This document shows, piece by piece, positions 1 through 9,238 of a stretch of 56,440 nt of DNA. The stretch covers positions 1-56,440 of the forward strand of contig PDPP01000022.1 in the NCBI GenBank assembly GCA_002747515.1, written 5' to 3'. The stretch's first letter is position 1. The number at the start of each line of letters is the position of its first letter. The notes below the pieces were generated by a model. That model was not told the origin of the DNA and searched no databases. It saw only the letters and a list, made by a program, of their open reading frames with translations. The translations under genes were made by a program, and so were the position numbers. Source of the DNA: Candidatus Moraniibacteriota bacterium (GTDB taxonomy: Bacteria > Patescibacteriota > Minisyncoccia > Moranbacterales > GCA-2747515).

Positions 1-130
1 TCCTGTGTTTGTGTGTACATGCCAAAAGCACAAAATGACATACAGGATAAAGGGATGAGAAAAAACGAAAACAATTTCTTCATATATTTTATATTAATTT
101 GTTTTACATGATTTATTGTACCACAAAAAA

Positions 131-152
131 GAAACAGGCCTAAACCTGTTTC
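131..152 (-). terminator. Rho-independent terminator downstream of mscS
   Basis: GAAACAGG-cctaaa-CCTGTTTC stem followed by T/A runs on both sides; lies just 3' of the CDS ending at 167. Confidence 0.7.
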
Positions 153-166
153 CTTTTTTCCCTGTG

Positions 167-1231
167 TTATAGCCTTCGTTCTTTCATATCTGGTGGACAT
201 GCAAATTCAATTTTTTTATTATCAAACATTTCCTTTATACCGATATTAATCGCATGTTGCGCATTGATATGTAGCGTATAATCTCGTGAATCAACAACAT
301 ACATGATTTCAAAAAGTAAACCCCATTCACCAAACTCCTTAAGATGTACACGCTTACATTCTACATGTTCTATTTGTGCGATGATTTCTGCAATATCATC
401 AGGGATTTGTCGCAACACATCTGCAGATGTATCAAAAGAAACATGAAAATAAGAACGCACATTTCTATAATCCATCGTCTTATAATTGTGCACACGGGAT
501 GATGTCATATCCTGATTTGACACCACCAACTCCTCACCTGTACGAGATACGATGCGGGTTGTCTTGATACCAATTTTTTTAACCACTCCCACATCATCAC
601 CGATTTTGACAGCATCTCCAGCTTTAAACGGTTTGTCAAAATAAATAGAAAAAGATGCAAAGAGGTCAGACAACATTTCTTTCACTGCAAACGCAATCGC
701 AATACCACCAATACCCACACCAGCAACAAGAGAGGTGATATTCACTCCAATATTTGACAGAATCATCATAATGCCAAAAATCCACACAACAATACTTACG
801 ATCGTACTAAGCAAATGCGTTGCACTTTTTATATGCTCATCTTCTTCTGTTCCACTACTCACTTTTTTTGCAAAAAACTCTATGATAATTTGTGCAGATC
901 GTGTAATTTGAAATATAACAATAACAATCAAAATAATATTTATCCCACTCTGTACTACGACACTCAAATTCAATGTATGCAAAGCAATGTACAAAGAAAG
1001 GATTATATACAATCGTGGTCGAATAGACTGTACAAACTCCACAAACACATCATCAAATTCCGTCTTTGTTTTTTTTGCAAATCTCTTAAAATGCGCCATA
1101 AGAAATCGTTGCAATACAAAAAGAATTGCAAGAAAAATCACAAAATACAACAATGCATCTATATACTGTGCAATTGTATTACCAAAATACACTTTTTCCA
1201 AATACGCACCAACGATAATATTATTAATCAT
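167..1231 (-). CDS. MscS-family mechanosensitive ion channel
   Basis: 354 aa; N-terminal TM helices, then 'GVGIGGIAIAFAVKEMLSDLFASFSIYFDKPFKAGDAVKIGD', typical MscS pore/beta domain. Confidence 0.9.
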   Translation of the reverse strand: MINNIIVGAYLEKVYFGNTIAQYIDALLYFVIFLAILFVLQRFLMAHFKRFAKKTKTEFDDVFVEFVQSIRPRLYIILSLYIALHTLNLSVVVQSGINIILIVIVIFQITRSAQIIIEFFAKKVSSGTEEDEHIKSATHLLSTIVSIVVWIFGIMMILSNIGVNITSLVAGVGIGGIAIAFAVKEMLSDLFASFSIYFDKPFKAGDAVKIGDDVGVVKKIGIKTTRIVSRTGEELVVSNQDMTSSRVHNYKTMDYRNVRSYFHVSFDTSADVLRQIPDDIAEIIAQIEHVECKRVHLKEFGEWGLLFEIMYVVDSRDYTLHINAQHAINIGIKEMFDNKKIEFACPPDMKERRL

Positions 1232-1301
1232 ATAATGATACTATTTAATCAACTAATTATGTCCATTTTAACATAAAATACATAAAATTTCTATTTTGTT
1301 T

Positions 1302-4286
1302 TTATCTTTTTTTCACCATATTAAGCAACGCTATATACTCATCCATACTACTATCTCCCCATTTTTTCTCTATGACATCGTCCAAAAATGCTCCTGACAA
1401 TACATCTTGTGCAAATGTATTAATTTCTTTTTTTATACGCACAACATCATTATCATTGACCTTTATAATCTCTTTTTCATATTCATGCGTGTCTGGATGT
1501 GGCTCAATGAAATCCAACTCACCTGAAACCATATTATATTGCCCACTGTTATATGAATCTAATAGCAATTTATAAAAAACTACCTGTCGTCGCAATGACT
1601 CTTTTTTGTTTTTATCATATCTACTCCATGGTTTACCAGATTTATAATCAACTACAGAGATTGTTCCATCTCCTTTGTGTACAATTTTATCAATGACTCC
1701 TGTAAGTAAAATTTCTTCACCACTATCCAAATCAAAAGGAACCGCTTTAATCTTTTTTTCCAATTCGACATCAAGAGAAAAAGTATCTCTATATTGATCA
1801 TAATATCCTCCCAATACATCATAACCACGCCTCTTGATCGAATCAAAATACTCATATGGCACCTGCAATAATTCCATCGATTTTTCAAAGATATCAATTA
1901 ATTCTTCCTTTGAAAGAAATTCTTTTCTCTCGTGTGATTTTTTAAAATATCCTTCCAAAGCTGCATGCAAAACACTTCCACAAAGCATCGTCTTGTTTTG
2001 TGTGCTTGGCAAACGCACCACATTCCGGAAAAAATACAAGATTGGAGAATCAAAATAATTATTGAGTGCTGTTGCTGATAACTGCATCGAAAAAAACTGA
2101 TCTCGGATATACTCTTGCGAAATAATTGACGCAAGCATACGCATACGTGGTGCAAAAAAAATCTCATATCCACCAACTTCCTCCTCTATATCAACAGGTG
2201 TAGCATTGATGTCCGAAATAAAAAGCGAAGGCAACCTCTCTCGTCCTCCCATATCATGATCAGCATAAGAGATTGTAAGTTCCTTTTTAGCACGTGTAAT
2301 CGCCACATAAAATAATCGCCGCTCATCTTCTATATCACCCGAAAACACATTGATTGGTAAAGTAAATTTTTTGATATTTTTTTTACCGCCCCACAATCCA
2401 TTAATGACATTTGTGATATACACATGCTCAAACTCAAGTCCTTTTGACCCATGTGCTGTCATGAGATTTACTCCGTGCATATCTGCACCAGGCACCACAT
2501 CCATCGAGAGATTATATCCTTCGTATGTATCAAGATGTTCTATTAAATCTTTTAGTTTATATTTTTTTTTCTCCGACACAAGATCTCGTACCTCATCAAA
2601 AAGTCGTGATAATTTCTTCAGGAGAAAAACATGGTCTTTTTGCGAAAGTACATGTTCGAGAAACTGTGACTCTCGTACAAATTTCTCAAAAAATTCAACT
2701 AAATATGTATTTTCTGACAGTTTCTTCTGTGTTTTTATAAATGCAATCAACTCACGCACCTTTTCAATTTCCACTACACCATACCGCACGAGTTCTTTTT
2801 CGTTACATAAAAATTGATACATGCTCTTTTTGCGTGAAACATGTCCAAAGTGTTCCAATATCGCCAACGCATCATCAACGTCAATATCAACAATGTCAAG
2901 AAGAAGGAGTTTTGAAAATTCTCGATCATTTCCCGGATTATGCACTACACGCAAAAATGTTATGAGCTTTTGTACTTCCACATCATCCAAAACATTCTGT
3001 CTCGCTGTCACAACAAAAGGCACGCCTCTTTTTTCAAAAACTTCTCGTACAAAAGGCAAATTATTGTGCTCCCGATAAAATACCGCAATCTCCTCTGGTG
3101 CAACGCCACCTTCAATCTTTGCAAGTATATCATCTGCGATATGGACTAATTCTTCTTTATAATCTCGAAAATGCTTTACATGAATTCGTGCACTGTCTTT
3201 CTTAAAAGCTGTGAGCTCTACATGTTTTTTGCTATCTTCTCCACTCATAATGAGAGTGTGTGCTTCATCAAGTATGCCCTGTGCACTTCGATAATTGTCC
3301 TTTAGATTTATGATTACCGCATCATCAAATTTTTTCCCAAAATGCAAAAAACTCCCAATATCTGCTCCCTGAAAACGATAAATTGCTTGTTTATCATCAC
3401 CAACTGTAAAAAGATTTGGCTGTTCACCGAGGTGTTCTGCATCTGTAAGTATATTGATAATACGATTTTGACCATCATTTGTATCTTGATGTTCATCTAC
3501 AAGAATATACTGATATTGCTCACGCAAAATTGATGCAAACTCCTCATTATTCTCAGATACCGACACAAATTGCATAATCATATCTGTAAAATCATACAAT
3601 TTATTCTCCTTCAATTCTTTTTGATATAGTGCATATACCTTTTGTAAATCTCGATTTTTGTGTATTGGTTTTAATGCAGATTCTTTTACATCGCCTTTTT
3701 TATTCTTTTTTGTATCTCTTTTATAATATGAATCTGGATCACTGAGAATTGCTTCTTTTTGCGCGGTGATACGATGTAAAAAATTATCTGGATCTACACC
3801 CTCTCTTTTTAATTCATCAATTGCATAAAGAATATCTTTAATATAATGAAAACTACTATTAAATGTTGTAAGACAATCATATTCATTTTCTGTGAGGATT
3901 TTTTCGAGAATGTGAATCTTTTCAATGTCAGTTGCTACACGCGAAAATGTAATTTCTGGAAAATGATCAGAATTCTGTTTAATCTGATCCTCACAAAAAC
4001 TATGAAATGTAAAGATGTTTGTACGATATGCTTCTTCTGCACCAATAAACGTTGCTAATCGCTCACGCATCGCCACAACACCAGCATTGGTAAATGTAAG
4101 TGCAAGTATATTCTCAGGAGTAATCCCCCCTCCTGCACTTTTTAAGATATTTGCGATTCGCAACGTCAATATCTGCGTTTTCCCTGTCCCAGGACCAGCC
4201 ACGACAATCACTGGCCCTGTGATTGTATCAACTGCTTTTTTTTGCTCTGCGTTGAGCATATTGTATTGTGTATCAAAATCTGTCAT
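1302..4286 (-). CDS. UvrD/PcrA-like ATP-dependent helicase with C-terminal PD-(D/E)XK (RecB-type) nuclease domain
   Basis: Walker A 'VVAGPGTGKTQ', 'ILVDEHQDTN', 'MTAHGSKGLEFEHVYI'; C-terminal 'LLTGVIDKIV...ISVVDYKSGKPW'. Track start 4319; MTDFDTQ at 4286 is more likely. Confidence 0.9.
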   Translation of the reverse strand: MTDFDTQYNMLNAEQKKAVDTITGPVIVVAGPGTGKTQILTLRIANILKSAGGGITPENILALTFTNAGVVAMRERLATFIGAEEAYRTNIFTFHSFCEDQIKQNSDHFPEITFSRVATDIEKIHILEKILTENEYDCLTTFNSSFHYIKDILYAIDELKREGVDPDNFLHRITAQKEAILSDPDSYYKRDTKKNKKGDVKESALKPIHKNRDLQKVYALYQKELKENKLYDFTDMIMQFVSVSENNEEFASILREQYQYILVDEHQDTNDGQNRIINILTDAEHLGEQPNLFTVGDDKQAIYRFQGADIGSFLHFGKKFDDAVIINLKDNYRSAQGILDEAHTLIMSGEDSKKHVELTAFKKDSARIHVKHFRDYKEELVHIADDILAKIEGGVAPEEIAVFYREHNNLPFVREVFEKRGVPFVVTARQNVLDDVEVQKLITFLRVVHNPGNDREFSKLLLLDIVDIDVDDALAILEHFGHVSRKKSMYQFLCNEKELVRYGVVEIEKVRELIAFIKTQKKLSENTYLVEFFEKFVRESQFLEHVLSQKDHVFLLKKLSRLFDEVRDLVSEKKKYKLKDLIEHLDTYEGYNLSMDVVPGADMHGVNLMTAHGSKGLEFEHVYITNVINGLWGGKKNIKKFTLPINVFSGDIEDERRLFYVAITRAKKELTISYADHDMGGRERLPSLFISDINATPVDIEEEVGGYEIFFAPRMRMLASIISQEYIRDQFFSMQLSATALNNYFDSPILYFFRNVVRLPSTQNKTMLCGSVLHAALEGYFKKSHERKEFLSKEELIDIFEKSMELLQVPYEYFDSIKRRGYDVLGGYYDQYRDTFSLDVELEKKIKAVPFDLDSGEEILLTGVIDKIVHKGDGTISVVDYKSGKPWSRYDKNKKESLRRQVVFYKLLLDSYNSGQYNMVSGELDFIEPHPDTHEYEKEIIKVNDNDVVRIKKEINTFAQDVLSGAFLDDVIEKKWGDSSMDEYIALLNMVKKR

Positions 4287-4287
4287 A

Positions 4288-4533
4288 TTATTTTTTTCGC
4301 TTATCTGCAAGCTTTGCATTTTTTACGTTTTTTTTCTCTTCTCTTTTGAATAACTGACCAATATCAATCCCAAAATACCCAAGCGAAGAAAGCAAAAGTG
4401 CTGTCGCTGTCGCTTCATCCAAATTCCCTATCACAGGTGTTATGTCAGGAATAAACTCCACAATACCTGCTGTTGGATTAATAAGGTAAAGAAATGATAT
4501 GATTCCAACGATTGCCACTAAAAAAGATCTCAT
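4288..4533 (-). CDS. Small membrane protein, DUF1232/YkvA-like
   Basis: 81 aa; 'LINPTAGIVEFIPDITPVIGNLDEATATALLL' resembles DUF1232. Confidence 0.65.
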   Translation of the reverse strand: MRSFLVAIVGIISFLYLINPTAGIVEFIPDITPVIGNLDEATATALLLSSLGYFGIDIGQLFKREEKKNVKNAKLADKRKK

Positions 4534-4603
4534 AATACAAAAATTACTTTATAATAATTACTTCTCACATCATAACGCAGCATACAAACTTTCACAAATA
4601 AAA

Positions 4604-4632
4604 AAAGAAACAGAATGATATTCTGTTTCTTT
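4604..4632 (-). terminator. Terminator downstream of K+ channel gene
   Basis: AAAGAAACAGAAT-GAT-ATTCTGTTTCTTT hairpin with A/T runs. Confidence 0.7.
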
Positions 4633-4679
4633 TTTCTAAAAACTAAAAAAATGTATCTTTATAATATTACTGCTATTTT

Positions 4680-5018
4680 TTATTGTTCTTCTCTCTCTTT
4701 TTGCATCAATTTATTGCGGACACGCTTAAATTCCTCGTTGCTATGTTTATATAGTGTATTAATAAATCCAAAGAGAATGCCTACACCCATCAATATATAA
4801 ATCATTGTAAAAATCTTTCCTGCATCAGTGACAGGATACATGTCACCATATCCCACCGTTGTGAGTGTAATCACAGAAAAATATGCTGCATCAATAAATG
4901 TCCATTTTTCTACAAAGTGATAAAACATCGTCCCACCAAACAATGTGAACATCGTTGCCATGAATAAATTTCTTTGCGGGCGATCGCTGAAAAACCGAGT
5001 GATAAAAATTTTTTTCAT
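4680..5018 (-). CDS. Two-TM potassium channel family protein
   Basis: 112 aa with selectivity filter 'TLTTVGYGDMYP' between two TM helices. Confidence 0.9.
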   Translation of the reverse strand: MKKIFITRFFSDRPQRNLFMATMFTLFGGTMFYHFVEKWTFIDAAYFSVITLTTVGYGDMYPVTDAGKIFTMIYILMGVGILFGFINTLYKHSNEEFKRVRNKLMQKEREEQ

Positions 5019-5230
5019 AAATCTTTTTTAAATCAATTATTAAAACAGTAATCTCCGTGCATGTCTTCAAAATATTGTTGTAACAACACCTTCTTTTATG
5101 CTGTTATATGTATAATATATTAACATACTACTAACATATTACCATATAAACATTTGATACATTAAAAAATTTCAAATCTAGAAAACATACTCGTTATAAT
5201 TACTTAATAGACAAATCTACTTATCAAAAA

Positions 5231-5249
5231 ATCAAGCTCATTGCTTGAT
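5231..5249 (-). terminator. Terminator downstream of rpmB
   Basis: ATCAAGC-tcatt-GCTTGAT with T run on minus strand. Confidence 0.6.
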
Positions 5250-5287
5250 CTTTTTATTATCTACATACTGCTTGCTAGACGAAATAC

Positions 5288-5521
5288 CTATTTCTGAATC
5301 AACTGACGTAAATCATACTTTTTTCCTTCTCGTTGCCATTTTTTAAGTGTGCGTAGAGCAGAATTTGAAAGTCGTACAGACATTTTTTCTCCTGTTGCAG
5401 GATTGATTAAATTCTTTTTCTGAAGATTGATCTTAAACTTTCGCTTTGTCTTTACCTGAGAATGGGAGACTTTATGACCAGTCATACTTCCCTTTCCAGT
5501 GATTTCACATATTCGAGACAT
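5288..5521 (-). CDS. rpmB: 50S ribosomal protein bL28
   Basis: 77 aa 'MSRICEITGKGSMTGHKVSHSQVKTKRKFKINLQ...' classic L28. Confidence 0.93.
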   Translation of the reverse strand: MSRICEITGKGSMTGHKVSHSQVKTKRKFKINLQKKNLINPATGEKMSVRLSNSALRTLKKWQREGKKYDLRQLIQK

Positions 5522-5542
5522 AATCGATTTTTCTAAATATAA

Positions 5543-5716
5543 TTATTTCTTCTCCTTATAGATTGTATGTTTTTTTGCAATTGGATTAAACTTCTTTAGT
5601 TCAATTTTAATACCACGCAATTTCTTTGCGTTCTTGTGTGACCAAATGACATGTCCTTTACCATTTCCTTCTTCATCACCTTGAGAAACCAATTTTATAA
5701 GATTGTCTTGAGACAT
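5543..5716 (-). CDS. rpmG: 50S ribosomal protein bL33 (cysteine-free form)
   Basis: 57 aa ORF below the track cutoff: MSQDNLIKLVSQGDEEGNGKGHVIWSHKNAKKLRGIKIELKKFNPIAKKHTIYKEKK; C-terminal 'ELKKFNPIAKKHTIYKE' matches the L33 pattern; 21 nt upstream of rpmB. Confidence 0.8.
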   Translation of the reverse strand: MSQDNLIKLVSQGDEEGNGKGHVIWSHKNAKKLRGIKIELKKFNPIAKKHTIYKEKK

Positions 5717-5742
5717 AACAGTAATTTAATACAAATACTAAC

Positions 5743-5767
5743 AGAAACGCAACTCCTAGGCGTTTCT
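5743..5767 (-). terminator. Hairpin/terminator downstream of mnmA
   Basis: AGAAACGC-aactccta-GCGTTTCT inverted repeat. Confidence 0.5.
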
Positions 5768-5859
5768 TTCACGTACATCCAAGTATACACGAAAATAAAA
5801 ATAATGCAAGAGTTCTATAAATAAAAACTGCAGTCGAATACAGAGATTGTGAACAAGCC

Positions 5860-6912
5860 CTAAGCAATTACTCCACCACCGAGACATATCTGTGCATCAT
5901 AAAACACGGCATACTGTCCAGGTGTTATACCTTGATCCTTTTCATCTAGATGTACATGCACAGAATTATTTTCTTTTTTTACAATGCTACACTGATAGAA
6001 ATGTGCTCCATGGCGCAATTTTACTAGAAGTTCTTTTTTATCAGGAAATCCACAAAACCAGTTAATATTTCTCACATCAAAATGATCTCGTCGCTGATCT
6101 TTACCAGTAAAACCATGCGTGAGATATACAATATTTTTTTCTACATCTTTATCACACACATACCATGGCCCACCACCAAGATCAATTCCTCTACGTTGCC
6201 CAATCGTGTAAAAATAAAATCCATCATGTTCACCAAGCTCTTTCCCCGTTTCTTTTTCAATAAATATGCCTTTTTGTATACCGAGATGTTGTTTAATAAA
6301 CTCAGTAAACGAAATTTTTCCTAAAAAACAAATGCCTTGTGAATCTTTTCTATTTGCCGTCACGAGACCATGATCTCGTGCATATGTACGCACATCACTT
6401 TTTTTCATATCTCCAATTGGAAATAATGCTTTTTGTAATTGCTCCTGTCGCATCATCGCGAGAAAATATGTCTGATCTTTTATAGGATCTGGTGCACAAA
6501 GTAATTGTATCAACCCATCATCACTCTTCACAGTTCGCGCATAATGTCCTGTCGCAATTTTATCAAAATCTTTACCATATTTATCATAAAAAGCCCCGAA
6601 CTTCACCTCACGATTACACAACATATCTGGATTTGGCGTAAGACCATTTTTTACAGCATCAATTGTATAGCGCACAACCCTATCATGATATTCTTTTTGC
6701 AATGACACAATATGCAACTTCACATCACATTGATTACACACATCTTGTGCATATTTCACATCTTCCTCCCATGGACACTCACCCAAAAAAGACATTTCAT
6801 CCTCTAACCAGATTTTGAGATAAAATGCTTCAACATCATGTCCTTGTTTTTTTAATTTATGTAGCGCAACAGAACTATCTACACCACCACTCACTAATAC
6901 TGCAATTTTCAT
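5860..6912 (-). CDS. mnmA: tRNA-specific 2-thiouridylase MnmA
   Basis: 'AVLVSGGVDSSVAL', 'LTPNPDMLCNREVKF', 'ATGHYAR', 'KDSQGICFLG'. Confidence 0.95.
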   Translation of the reverse strand: MKIAVLVSGGVDSSVALHKLKKQGHDVEAFYLKIWLEDEMSFLGECPWEEDVKYAQDVCNQCDVKLHIVSLQKEYHDRVVRYTIDAVKNGLTPNPDMLCNREVKFGAFYDKYGKDFDKIATGHYARTVKSDDGLIQLLCAPDPIKDQTYFLAMMRQEQLQKALFPIGDMKKSDVRTYARDHGLVTANRKDSQGICFLGKISFTEFIKQHLGIQKGIFIEKETGKELGEHDGFYFYTIGQRRGIDLGGGPWYVCDKDVEKNIVYLTHGFTGKDQRRDHFDVRNINWFCGFPDKKELLVKLRHGAHFYQCSIVKKENNSVHVHLDEKDQGITPGQYAVFYDAQICLGGGVIA

Positions 6913-6987
6913 GTATAAAAATTTATAATTTACAACTTAAAAAGTACAAAATACAACATTTCAATTCTACCCACTATCTAACACTTA

Positions 6988-7143
6988 TTAATGCCACTGC
7001 ATTAAAACATCAATCAATGACTCATCAAGAAGAAACTGCCACATAAAATATAAAATGATAAAAAATATCACAATATAAACCGCTGTTTTTACAAGATATT
7101 TTATAATACTTTCTTTTTTCAAGAAATCTTTGAACTTTTGCAT
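6988..7143 (-). CDS. Small (51 aa) single-TM protein
   Basis: MQKFKDFLKKESIIKYLVKTAVYIVIFFIILYFMWQFLLDESLIDVLMQWH; its ATG overlaps the dus stop codon (TAATG). Confidence 0.55.
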   Translation of the reverse strand: MQKFKDFLKKESIIKYLVKTAVYIVIFFIILYFMWQFLLDESLIDVLMQWH

Positions 7144-8105
7144 TATTTTTTACTCAAAAAATTATCAACAATATCCTCAACATGTGTAGCATCACGCGCA
7201 TTCATCAACTGCGCACGGAGATTACTTGCCTGTGGAAAACCACTTATATATGCCTTATAATGTTTTTTCATTATCGCAAAGTTTTTGATTCCTGTAAAAA
7301 GCTCTGCAAAAAGTTTTGTATGCTCTACCATCACACGCAATTTTTCTTCCATGGATACTGACATTGCATTACCAGAAAATATCCATGGATTGCCAAAAAC
7401 ACCACGACCAATCATAACACCATCACATCCATACCTTTTGATTAATTCTTTTCCTTGTACAACACTTGTCACATCACCATTACCGAGAAGTTTTACTTCT
7501 GGTCGTAAGTCATTTTTTATATCCACAATGCGCGACATAAGATTCCAATGTGCCGGCACCTTACTCATTTCTTTACGTGTACGCAAATGTACCGTTAGCG
7601 CTGCGACATCTTTTTCTAATATATGCGGCAGCCATTGATCGATCTCCTCTTTATTAAATCCAATTCGCGTTTTTACACTCACGGGCATATCTCCTGCACC
7701 AGAAATTGTTGCACTGATAATATCTTTTGCCAATTCTGGATCATTAATCAATGCTGATCCTGTGCCTTGCTTGACTATATTTTTTTCAGGACAACCCATG
7801 TTAATATCTATGCCATCAAAACCACGTTCTTTACAAAGTTGTGCCACTTTCTCAAAGTTTTTTGGATACACACCAAAAACCTGTGCCACAACAAAACGCT
7901 CACTTTCATCAAACCAAAGATGATGCATGAGTTTTTCACGTCCCTTCGGATGTGAAAGGCCATCTACACTCACAAATTCTGTAAAAATTACATCTGGTGC
8001 ACTATATTTTGCAATCATGCGTCGAAACGCCGCATCCGTCACATCATACATCGGCGCTAATGCAAAAAAAGGCGTTTCTAATTTTTCCCAAAATCCTTTA
8101 CTCAT
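7143..8105 (-). CDS. tRNA-dihydrouridine synthase (Dus family)
   Basis: 'APMYDVTDAAFRRMI', 'GIDINMGCPEKNIVKQGTGSALI', 'GNGDVTS', 'GVMIGRGVFGNPWIF'; start MSKGFWEK (8105) preferred over 8132. Confidence 0.92.
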   Translation of the reverse strand: MSKGFWEKLETPFFALAPMYDVTDAAFRRMIAKYSAPDVIFTEFVSVDGLSHPKGREKLMHHLWFDESERFVVAQVFGVYPKNFEKVAQLCKERGFDGIDINMGCPEKNIVKQGTGSALINDPELAKDIISATISGAGDMPVSVKTRIGFNKEEIDQWLPHILEKDVAALTVHLRTRKEMSKVPAHWNLMSRIVDIKNDLRPEVKLLGNGDVTSVVQGKELIKRYGCDGVMIGRGVFGNPWIFSGNAMSVSMEEKLRVMVEHTKLFAELFTGIKNFAIMKKHYKAYISGFPQASNLRAQLMNARDATHVEDIVDNFLSKK

Positions 8106-8191
8106 AATCTCATCATAACATATGAAATACAAATACCCATTGTACTAAAAAATACTAAAAAATCAAGGATAAGAAATCAAGAAATTTTTTG

Positions 8192-8220
8192 TTGACAAAT
8201 TCATTAAAATGAATCATAAT
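8192..8220 (+). promoter_or_regulatory. Sigma70-type promoter with inverted repeat in the spacer
   Basis: TTGACA (8192-8197), 17-nt spacer, CATAAT (8215-8220); ATTCATT-AA-AATGAAT occupies the spacer. Confidence 0.7.
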
Positions 8221-8265
8221 AGCTCGGTAGTTCTTTTTATTAACTTAAACCAGCAGGAGGTTGGG

Positions 8266-8646
8266 ATGCAAGAAGTTGTTACAAAACAACAAAAAGAATC
8301 GTTGATGAAAATATTCACAGAAGAATTGAAAGAATTGAAAGCGATTCTGCAAAAAGAAAATACAATTTCCATGAAAGTGGAAAAAGGAGATGAATGTGAT
8401 ATCTCGTCTTCCGTTACTCAAAAGAGTTTAAACGCCACAATGAATAACAGAAGACGATCGCGAATTCACAGACTCGACACAATACTAAAAGAAATTCCCT
8501 CATGGGATTTTTACTGCACAAATTGTGGTGAATTTGTACAACCTAGTAGAGTAGAGTCATCTGCAAACATGCTCTGCGTCTTGTGTGCAAAAAAAATACA
8601 GAGTAAAGCAAAGAAAAATAATGGAGGACATCATGCATACATATAG
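8266..8646 (+). CDS. TraR/DksA-type C4 zinc-finger protein
   Basis: SD 'aggaggttggg' before ATG 8266; 'FYCTNCGEFVQPSRVESSANMLCVLCAKK' CxxC...CxxC; coiled-coil-like N-terminus. Confidence 0.75.
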   Translation: MQEVVTKQQKESLMKIFTEELKELKAILQKENTISMKVEKGDECDISSSVTQKSLNATMNNRRRSRIHRLDTILKEIPSWDFYCTNCGEFVQPSRVESSANMLCVLCAKKIQSKAKKNNGGHHAYI

Positions 8647-9136
8647 AATTGAGCTTGTGGTTCATCAAAGAATTAATCAGATTAAAGAGATTGTTATTAC
8701 CTCCTCTCATAGTCTGAAGCAAGACCAGGTATTGGATTTCAAAAAATTTTTCTGTAAATACTATGGCATGCAGTTTCACATCATGTCTATTGACACCAAT
8801 ATCTATTTTGTTTTTCTTCCTGATGAAAAAATCACAGCAGAACCCGTATCTGATTTAATCACTCTGCTGGATGTAATCCACAATCATGCAAAAAAAATTC
8901 TGCCAAACGCAGAAATTGAGGTGTGTATGACATTTTCCGAAGTCTCACAGAAAAAAATGATGAGATTTGAGACAGAAAAACGCCTTAAACTGTATGCAAA
9001 AAAAATATTTGCACTGCAAAAAGCAATTGGGGATACATCCATACATTCAGTGGATGATGAGAAAGTACTAAAAAGCAATCTCAACTTCCTTTTGGCAAAA
9101 GCAAAAGAAGCGAAAATGCTTCTCAATTCTTTATAA
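8633..9136 (+). CDS. Conserved hypothetical protein, 167 aa, coupled to the DksA-like gene
   Basis: MHTYRIELVVHQRINQIKEIV...; SD 'aatggagg'; overlaps the 3' end of the preceding ORF by 14 nt. Confidence 0.7.
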   Translation: MHTYRIELVVHQRINQIKEIVITSSHSLKQDQVLDFKKFFCKYYGMQFHIMSIDTNIYFVFLPDEKITAEPVSDLITLLDVIHNHAKKILPNAEIEVCMTFSEVSQKKMMRFETEKRLKLYAKKIFALQKAIGDTSIHSVDDEKVLKSNLNFLLAKAKEAKMLLNSL

Positions 9137-9147
9137 AACTACTAACA

Positions 9148-9176
9148 CGTGGAAAGAAAATCTTTCCACGTTTTTT
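9148..9176 (+). terminator. Rho-independent terminator
   Basis: CGTGGAAAGA-AAA-TCTTTCCACG followed by TTTTTT. Confidence 0.9.
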
Positions 9177-9238
9177 ATTTTTTAGAAACATTTAAAAACT
9201 TATGGTATCATAGGTGTGCATTTTTTCAATGAATACAC

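Noticed and set aside
815-1276. + strand ORF of 153 aa
   Set aside because: Antisense to mscS; low-complexity composition with no protein-like features.
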